This document shows, piece by piece, positions 59,800-64,000 of a DNA stretch of 64,000 bases. A model generated the notes under the pieces. That model worked only from the letters and a program-made list of their open reading frames with translations, was not told where the DNA came from and did not search any database. Every line of letters starts with the position of its first letter. Positions within the stretch are counted from its first letter, which is position 1. The stretch comes from Helicobacter sp. 13S00477-4 (GTDB lineage Bacteria > Campylobacterota > Campylobacteria > Campylobacterales > Helicobacteraceae), in the NCBI RefSeq assembly GCF_002272785.1, contig NZ_MLAS01000001.1:245069-309068 (forward strand), read 5' to 3'. The position numbers were made by a program, and so were the translations under genes.

Positions 59800-60843
59800 A
59801 TGCTCATAACAGGATTATTTTGTGGAATCTTATTTGGTTTTGTACTTCAAAGAGGTCGATTTTGCATGGTAGGGGCTTATAGGGATCTCATACTCAATAA
59901 AAAAACATTGATTTTTCTAGCACTTTTTATTGCGGTCTTGATACAAAGCATTGGGATATTTCTGCTCAAAGATGCTCAAATCATCAAAATAAATTACCAG
60001 CCTTTTTTTTGGCTTTCAACAATCATAGGCGGTGTCATTTTTGGTTTTGGAATGGTGCTTGCAGGTGGTTGTGCAACAGGGACTTGGTATCGTGCTGGAG
60101 AAGGTTTTATTGGAAGCTATATCGCTCTTTTTGGCTATATGCTTGGAGCTGCTATGACAAAATTTGGTATTTTAAGCCCTATCAATGAAAACCTCAAATC
60201 TTATCAAATACAAGATTCAACTTTTTATCAGACCTTAGAGATTTCTCCTTGGATACTTGTTATGATATTATTTATAATAATAAGTTTTTTTGTATATAAA
60301 GAACTTAAAAAACCAAAACTCAAAATAGCTCAATTAAAACCAAAAAAATCAGGCATCGCTCATTGGCTTTTTGAAAAACCTTGGCACCCTTTCATCACTG
60401 CAATATTTGTTGGACTCATTGCAATCCTTGCCTGGCCACTTAGCTCTGCTACAGGTAGAGATTTCGGATTAGGTATCACAACTCCTTCTGGAAAGATTAT
60501 GGGATTTTTGATCAATGGAGATATGGGCTATATTGATTGGGGAGTTTTCTTAGTATTGGGTATCTTTATAGGAAGTTTTATTGCCGCAAAAGGAGCTAAC
60601 GAATTCAGATTCAGATTGCCTGACAAAAAAACACTTTCTCAAAATGCATTAGGCGGCTTATTGATGGGATTTGGAGCTTCTTTGGCAGGAGGTTGCACTA
60701 TTGGAAATGGTCTTGTAGAAACAGCAATGTTTACTTATCAAGGCTGGGTAGCTGTGATATTTTTCTTGCTAGGTTCTTATATTGCCACTTATCTAACCAT
60801 CGTTTTGCCAAATAAAAAAATGGCAAATAAAATAAAATCATAA
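59800..60843 (+). CDS. YeeE/YedE family membrane transporter (sulfur/selenium)
   Basis: 347 residues, about nine membrane segments in two related halves. Each half has a Cys motif: FGMVLAGGCATGTWYRAGEG and GFGASLAGGCTIGNGLVETA. YeeE-type proteins import thiosulfate; the YedE/FdhT branch serves selenium metabolism. In Campylobacter jejuni the FdhT-FdhU pair is required for selenium-dependent formate dehydrogenase. A TusA-like gene 20 bp downstream favours this kind of pair. Confidence 0.82.
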   Translation: MLITGLFCGILFGFVLQRGRFCMVGAYRDLILNKKTLIFLALFIAVLIQSIGIFLLKDAQIIKINYQPFFWLSTIIGGVIFGFGMVLAGGCATGTWYRAGEGFIGSYIALFGYMLGAAMTKFGILSPINENLKSYQIQDSTFYQTLEISPWILVMILFIIISFFVYKELKKPKLKIAQLKPKKSGIAHWLFEKPWHPFITAIFVGLIAILAWPLSSATGRDFGLGITTPSGKIMGFLINGDMGYIDWGVFLVLGIFIGSFIAAKGANEFRFRLPDKKTLSQNALGGLLMGFGASLAGGCTIGNGLVETAMFTYQGWVAVIFFLLGSYIATYLTIVLPNKKMANKIKS

Positions 60844-60863
60844 AATCTAAAAAGGAAACATGA

Positions 60864-61091
60864 ATGCCAAGAATATTACAAACAAATGGGTTAGTTTGTC
60901 CCTTTCCATTAGTTGAAGCAAAACAAGCAATGCAAGAAATAGCTATTGGGGAAGAACTTATTATATATTTTGATTGCACACAAGCGACGCAAAGCATACC
61001 AGAGTGGGTTGCACAAGAAGGGTATGAAGTCACCGAATACATCCAAACTGGAGATGCTGAATGGAAAATCTCTATCAAAAAAACTAAATAA
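60864..61091 (+). CDS. TusA/YedF-like sulfurtransferase
   Basis: 75 residues. Cys12 in VCPFPLVEAK is the conserved sulfur-carrying CPxP cysteine. The small two-layer fold of TusA is complete (EWVAQEGYEVTEY). It probably hands persulfide or selenium from the YedE-like transporter to a downstream enzyme. FdhU is the closest functional parallel by context. Ribosome site AAAGGAA. Confidence 0.88.
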   Translation: MPRILQTNGLVCPFPLVEAKQAMQEIAIGEELIIYFDCTQATQSIPEWVAQEGYEVTEYIQTGDAEWKISIKKTK

Positions 61092-61110
61092 AAGCTCTTG
61101 ATTATGTTTT

Positions 61111-62097
61111 TTAGATAAGACCAACGAGTTCTTTGACTTTATCATAAGTAGCTTTTGCTATTGGTCGAACTTTTTGGGTTCCGGTTTTTAGGATTTCTTC
61201 AATGTAACCTTTTTCAGCACTCAACTCTTGATACTTTTCACGGATAGGTCTAAGATTTTCAATAATCACTTCAGCAACTGCAGATTTAAACAATCCATAA
61301 CCTTTACCTTCAAAATCTTTTTCTATTGCTTCTGTGCTTTTGTTCGTTAAAATCTGATAAATATTCAATAAATTATATAAACCTGCACGATTTTTATCAA
61401 AAACAATAGAATTCAAGGAATCTGTAGTTGCTTTTTTTATTTTTTTTGTTATTTCTTCAGGAGTATCTAACAAGAATATAGCATGATTGGTTCCTAGTGC
61501 GGATTTGCTCATTTTATTATTTGGATCATCAAGTCCCATAACCCTTGCTCCAACTTTTGGGATAATTGGTTCTGGTATTTTAAAACATTCTCCAAAATCT
61601 CTGTTAAATTTCATTGCTACATTCCTAGTGAGTTCCAAATGTTGCTTTTGATCTTCTCCCACAGGAACTCCATCAGCTTGATAAAGTAAAATATCTGCTG
61701 CCATCAAGGCTGGATAATTAAAGAGTCCTACATTCACATTCGTAGGATTTTTAAGAGATTTGTCTTTGAATTGCGTCATTCTGTTCATTTCACCCATTGA
61801 AATATTGCAATCTAATATCCAAGCTAAAGAAGGATGTTCATCAATCTCACTCTGAATAAATAAGCTTGACTTTTTCATATCTATCCCACAAGCCAAAAGC
61901 ATACTAGCAAGTTGATAAGTTTTTTCCCTTAGTTCTACTGGATTTTGTGCTGTAGTTATGGCATGAGAATTCACTACGCAAAATATATTTTCATATTCAC
62001 TTTGAGAATCAACCCAATTTTTTACCGCTCCAAGATAATTCCCAAGATGGATTTGTCCTGTAGGTTGAATACCTGAAAATACTCTTTTTTTATTCAT
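61111..62097 (-). CDS. trpS: Tryptophanyl-tRNA synthetase
   Basis: 328 residues, class I. The HIGH box appears in [10 protein letters not shown] near residue 14 and KMSKS in [10 protein letters not shown]. It charges tRNA-Trp, which is encoded at 18943-19018. Convergent with the TusA-like gene, 19 bp apart. The 224 bp upstream of it hold only AT-rich sequence and the lpp20 leader, with no feature I can name. Confidence 0.98.
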   Translation of the reverse strand: MNKKRVFSGIQPTGQIHLGNYLGAVKNWVDSQSEYENIFCVVNSHAITTAQNPVELREKTYQLASMLLACGIDMKKSSLFIQSEIDEHPSLAWILDCNISMGEMNRMTQFKDKSLKNPTNVNVGLFNYPALMAADILLYQADGVPVGEDQKQHLELTRNVAMKFNRDFGECFKIPEPIIPKVGARVMGLDDPNNKMSKSALGTNHAIFLLDTPEEITKKIKKATTDSLNSIVFDKNRAGLYNLLNIYQILTNKSTEAIEKDFEGKGYGLFKSAVAEVIIENLRPIREKYQELSAEKGYIEEILKTGTQKVRPIAKATYDKVKELVGLI

Positions 62098-62321
62098 TCA
62101 CTCACCTTTTATTGACTTAGAATTTTTATTCTACTGTTTTTACACTTAATTTTAAGGAATGCACTAGGACTCTAAAATCAACGATATGAAGCAATAAATT
62201 TTGATGAAAATACTACTATTAAAAATTAAAATAAAAATTTAAAATTTATATTTTTTTAATCAAACTTCCAATACAATTAAATAGAATCATTTTATCATTA
62301 AAAATCATAGAGGACAAAGTT

Positions 62322-62864
62322 ATGAAAAAAAAATACTGGATTGGACTCATTATTGTAGTTGGGATTTTAGCTGGATGCGTTTCAAAAAATCAACAAACTG
62401 GAAATACAGCACCTTATGGACTCAAAGATGCTCCAGACTGGGTCTTAGGTGAAAATAAAGATATGTTAAGTGCAACTGGAAGTGCAAAAATCAAAGACAA
62501 TAACATTGGATTTGCAACTACACAAGCTACAAATATGGCTCGTGCAGAAATTGCCTCTCAAATTGCTACAAAAATAGAAAGCAAATACAAAGAATTAAGC
62601 ACAAGTGATGAAAATAATGCCTCACAAGAAAGCGTCCAAGCCATTCGAAATAGCGTAGATACAACACTTTCAGGCTCAAAAAGAATCAAAACTTGGATTA
62701 GTGAAGATGGGACTTTATGGGTATTTGTCAAAGTCGATCATTTAGATACAAAACTTTTAGAAGAAAATCTAGCTAAAAGCAAGAAAATTGATAAAGCAGC
62801 TGCAAAAGCACTTTCAAAAGCTGTTGATGAAATCATTGATGGAGAAAATTTGAATAAAAACTAA
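62322..62864 (+). CDS. lpp20: Lipoprotein Lpp20
   Basis: 180 residues. Signal II with lipobox ILAGC gives lipid-bearing Cys19. DAPDWVLG, LSATGSAKI and ATTQATNMARAEIASQIATKIES match H. pylori Lpp20 as I recall it (175 residues, surface-exposed antigen, also on vesicles). Role unclear. The start has AGAGGA, and a TAGAAT minus-10-like box is at 62282-62287. Confidence 0.92.
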   Translation: MKKKYWIGLIIVVGILAGCVSKNQQTGNTAPYGLKDAPDWVLGENKDMLSATGSAKIKDNNIGFATTQATNMARAEIASQIATKIESKYKELSTSDENNASQESVQAIRNSVDTTLSGSKRIKTWISEDGTLWVFVKVDHLDTKLLEENLAKSKKIDKAAAKALSKAVDEIIDGENLNKN

Positions 62865-62896
62865 ATTTTTTTAGTTTAAGATATTTCACATCATAT

Positions 62897-62926
62897 CCAC
62901 CCTTATGGATTTTACCCATTGGGTGG
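62897..62926. repeat. Inverted repeat downstream of lpp20
   Basis: CCACCC (62897-62902) pairs with GGGTGG (62921-62926), and ATGG/CCAT continue inside. No T run follows on either strand, so it is not a standard terminator. Its GC content stands out from the AT-rich gap. Confidence 0.6.
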
Positions 62927-62967
62927 TCAGCTTATCCCTACTCTATAAAAAAACCTAAAAACTTATC

Positions 62968-63040
62968 AATCATTAAATCATTAAATCATTAAATCATTAA
63001 ATCTTTAAATCTTTAAATCTTTAAATCATTAAAATCTTTA
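62968..63040. repeat. Tandem octamer repeat (eight units of AATCWTTA)
   Basis: Four AATCATTA, three AATCTTTA and one AATCATTA follow without gaps at 62968-63031, and a degenerate ninth unit follows. Such arrays can change copy number by slippage. It lies between lpp20 and the promoter of the next gene. Confidence 0.9.
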
Positions 63041-63069
63041 ATTTCTTTGAAAGCAATTAATTTACTATA

Positions 63070-63080
63070 CCCCCCCCCCC
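63070..63080. repeat. Poly-C tract (11 C) upstream of the promoter
   Basis: Eleven C at 63070-63080, outside any reading frame I can support: on the minus strand ATG followed by the G run meets a stop after a few codons. It ends 24 bp before the minus-35 box, where length changes could alter promoter strength. Confidence 0.85.
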
Positions 63081-63104
63081 ATAAGTAAAAAAATCAATTT
63101 TATA

Positions 63105-63133
63105 TTGACATTTATGAAAATAAGTTTTATAAT
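63105..63133 (+). promoter_or_regulatory. Consensus sigma-70 promoter of the terminal surface-protein gene
   Basis: TTGACA (63105-63110), 17 bp and TATAAT (63128-63133): both boxes and the spacing are perfect. Expected start of transcription is near 63140, 26 bp before the ATG. Confidence 0.82.
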
Positions 63134-63165
63134 ATTCTAAACATTTGACAAAAAAAGGTTCTACA

Positions 63166-64000
63166 ATGAAAAAAACATACTTAAAAATCTCAACAATAGT
63201 TTGCTTGATTGCTTATGGGGGGGGGGCATCATTAAAAGCTGACTCTATCTCTGTATCAACAACTCAACCAATCCAGTCCTTTGATATAAACCTTCAAACT
63301 GCACTCTCTTTCTCCAAAGACAAAGCTAAATCAAGCATAGAAGAGCAATTCAAAGCTCTCAATGAGCATAAGGCTCAAATAGAAAAAGAATTTTCAGAGT
63401 TGATTATCAAAGATAATTTAATAAAAATTAATTCCATCAAGATTATTAATCAAATATCTAATAATATACATGATATAAAAAGTTACGCTCAAGTAGATCT
63501 TACTAATGCAGATCAATTAGGAGATTGGATAAATGATTTTAAAAGAAGAACAGATGCTAAAAACAATTATAATTATTATAATTTAAATACATATTATGCA
63601 TTGAAGAGTATAATAGATAGTAATTTGTATCAAAACGGAATAGGAAATATAACTAACATACAAACCAAATCAACCTGGATTAAAGACAGAATTAATAGCC
63701 TGTCTAGTAATCTAGCCAACTTACAAAACCAATCAAATGAGAGATCAGAAATCACAATTGAAATCCAATCCAATCTAAAAAACCTCCAAGCCACCAAAGA
63801 CAAAATAGCTCAATATGATACATTAATCGCTCAAATAACCACCCTAGCTAAAATACAACAAAAAGCTATCTCCACTATCCATTCAGAACAAAAAACACTC
63901 TCATCTCTATCCAATGCTACCTATAATAATCTCTCTGCTTTGAACTTTTCTTCCAATCTAGCAACCAATACACGATTAGCCAAAATGAGTAATCCTTATA
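63166..64000 (+). CDS. Secreted coiled-coil surface protein, phase-variable, partial (in frame)
   Basis: 278 residues are visible and the frame is open at the window end. The signal peptide (MKKTYLKISTIVCLIAY) runs into GGGA coded by ten G, then SLKA-DSIS as a likely cleavage site. The mature part is rich in Lys, Gln, Asn and heptad-like helices (SIEEQFKALNEHKAQIEKEF; LSSNLANLQNQSNE), so a long coiled coil is likely. The last visible stretch TRLAKMSNPY resembles Helicobacter outer-membrane protein sequences just before the C-terminal barrel. I offer that as memory, not proof. Function unknown, probably an adhesin-like outer-membrane protein. Confidence 0.72.
   Translation, partial: MKKTYLKISTIVCLIAYGGGASLKADSISVSTTQPIQSFDINLQTALSFSKDKAKSSIEEQFKALNEHKAQIEKEFSELIIKDNLIKINSIKIINQISNNIHDIKSYAQVDLTNADQLGDWINDFKRRTDAKNNYNYYNLNTYYALKSIIDSNLYQNGIGNITNIQTKSTWIKDRINSLSSNLANLQNQSNERSEITIEIQSNLKNLQATKDKIAQYDTLIAQITTLAKIQQKAISTIHSEQKTLSSLSNATYNNLSALNFSSNLATNTRLAKMSNPY
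63217..63226 (+). repeat. Poly-G phase-variation tract (10 G) in the signal peptide
   Basis: Ten G at codons 18-21 give TAT GGG GGG GGG GCA and the frame continues, so the gene is ON. Change by one or two G shifts the frame within the signal peptide. Confidence 0.85.

Noticed and set aside
62897..62926. Rho-independent terminator of lpp20
   Set aside because: The stem is good but no T run follows on either strand.
62968..63040. CRISPR array
   Set aside because: Units are only 8 bp with no spacers; this is a simple tandem repeat.
63055..63082. A minus-strand gene starting with ATG and the poly-G tract at 63070-63080
   Set aside because: The frame ends at a stop about nine codons in, and no tract length gives a long frame in the lpp20 intergenic region.

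Overview
The window comes from an AT-rich member of the Campylobacterota, almost certainly a non-pylori Helicobacter. The evidence is a single 2885-residue RpoB-RpoC fusion (a Helicobacter/Wolinella trait), Helicobacter-type lipoprotein Lpp20, homopolymeric G/C tracts inside the signal regions of surface proteins, and several blocks whose order I recall from H. pylori: nusB-ribH-kdsA-can then pyrF-panC (HP0001-HP0006), dnaK-grpE-hrcA plus an HP0112-like gene, metK-ndk-DUF177-rpmF-plsX-fabH (HP0197-HP0202), and fusA to tuf (HP1195-HP1205). Species cannot be fixed from the sequence alone.

Layout. 1-2576 (minus): a large partial autotransporter-like surface protein switched out of frame by a 12-G tract. 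2800-3951: a 40-bp perfect tandem duplication at the 3' end of a Fic gene. 4074-21105 (minus): the translation/transcription block fusA, rpsG, rpsL, rpoBC, rplL, rplJ, rplA, rplK, nusG, secE, tRNA-Trp, rpmG, tuf and four tRNAs, with a strong stable-RNA promoter at its head. 21176-23805: a TonB-dependent receptor behind a near-consensus Fur box. 23826-26268 (minus): a TdeIII-type restriction-modification pair whose methyltransferase seems leaderless and sits behind an inverted repeat overlapping its promoter. 26370-32414: mannose-1-phosphate guanylyltransferase, then nusB-ribH-kdsA-can facing away from dedA-pyrF-panC. 32411-35888: a porin and FeoB with a Fur box. 35897-41423 (minus): a five-gene operon for import and breakdown of 2-aminoethylphosphonate. 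41605-44853 (minus): hrcA-grpE-dnaK. 45085-50918: a degenerate class II aldolase-fold protein, AhpC-type peroxiredoxin, and the metK and ndk-to-fabH block. 50905-56701 (minus): pyrC, a putative two-part Kdo hydrolase, an LtaS/sulfatase-type envelope transferase and the tRNA selenouridine synthase SelU. 56782-59642 (minus): YejA/YejB peptide importer parts. 59800-61091: YedE/YedF-like sulfur/selenium pair. 61111-62097: trpS. 62322-62864: lpp20. 62865-63165: an intergenic stretch with an inverted repeat, eight tandem octamers, an 11-C tract and a strong promoter. 63166-end: a secreted coiled-coil protein with an in-frame 10-G tract in its signal peptide.

How the genes work together. Core housekeeping operons are interleaved with niche-related modules. 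These are iron uptake (TonB receptor, FeoB), phosphonate scavenging giving phosphate, alanine and acetaldehyde, selenium/sulfur handling (YedE/F, SelU), Kdo synthesis (KdsA) and probable Kdo trimming (KdhAB-like), restriction-modification, and phase-variable surface proteins at both window edges. The least expected item is the complete aminoethylphosphonate operon. The most original sequence-level observations are the putative self-regulating leaderless promoter of the TdeIII-type methyltransferase and the stacked repeat, poly-C, promoter and poly-G arrangement ahead of the last gene.
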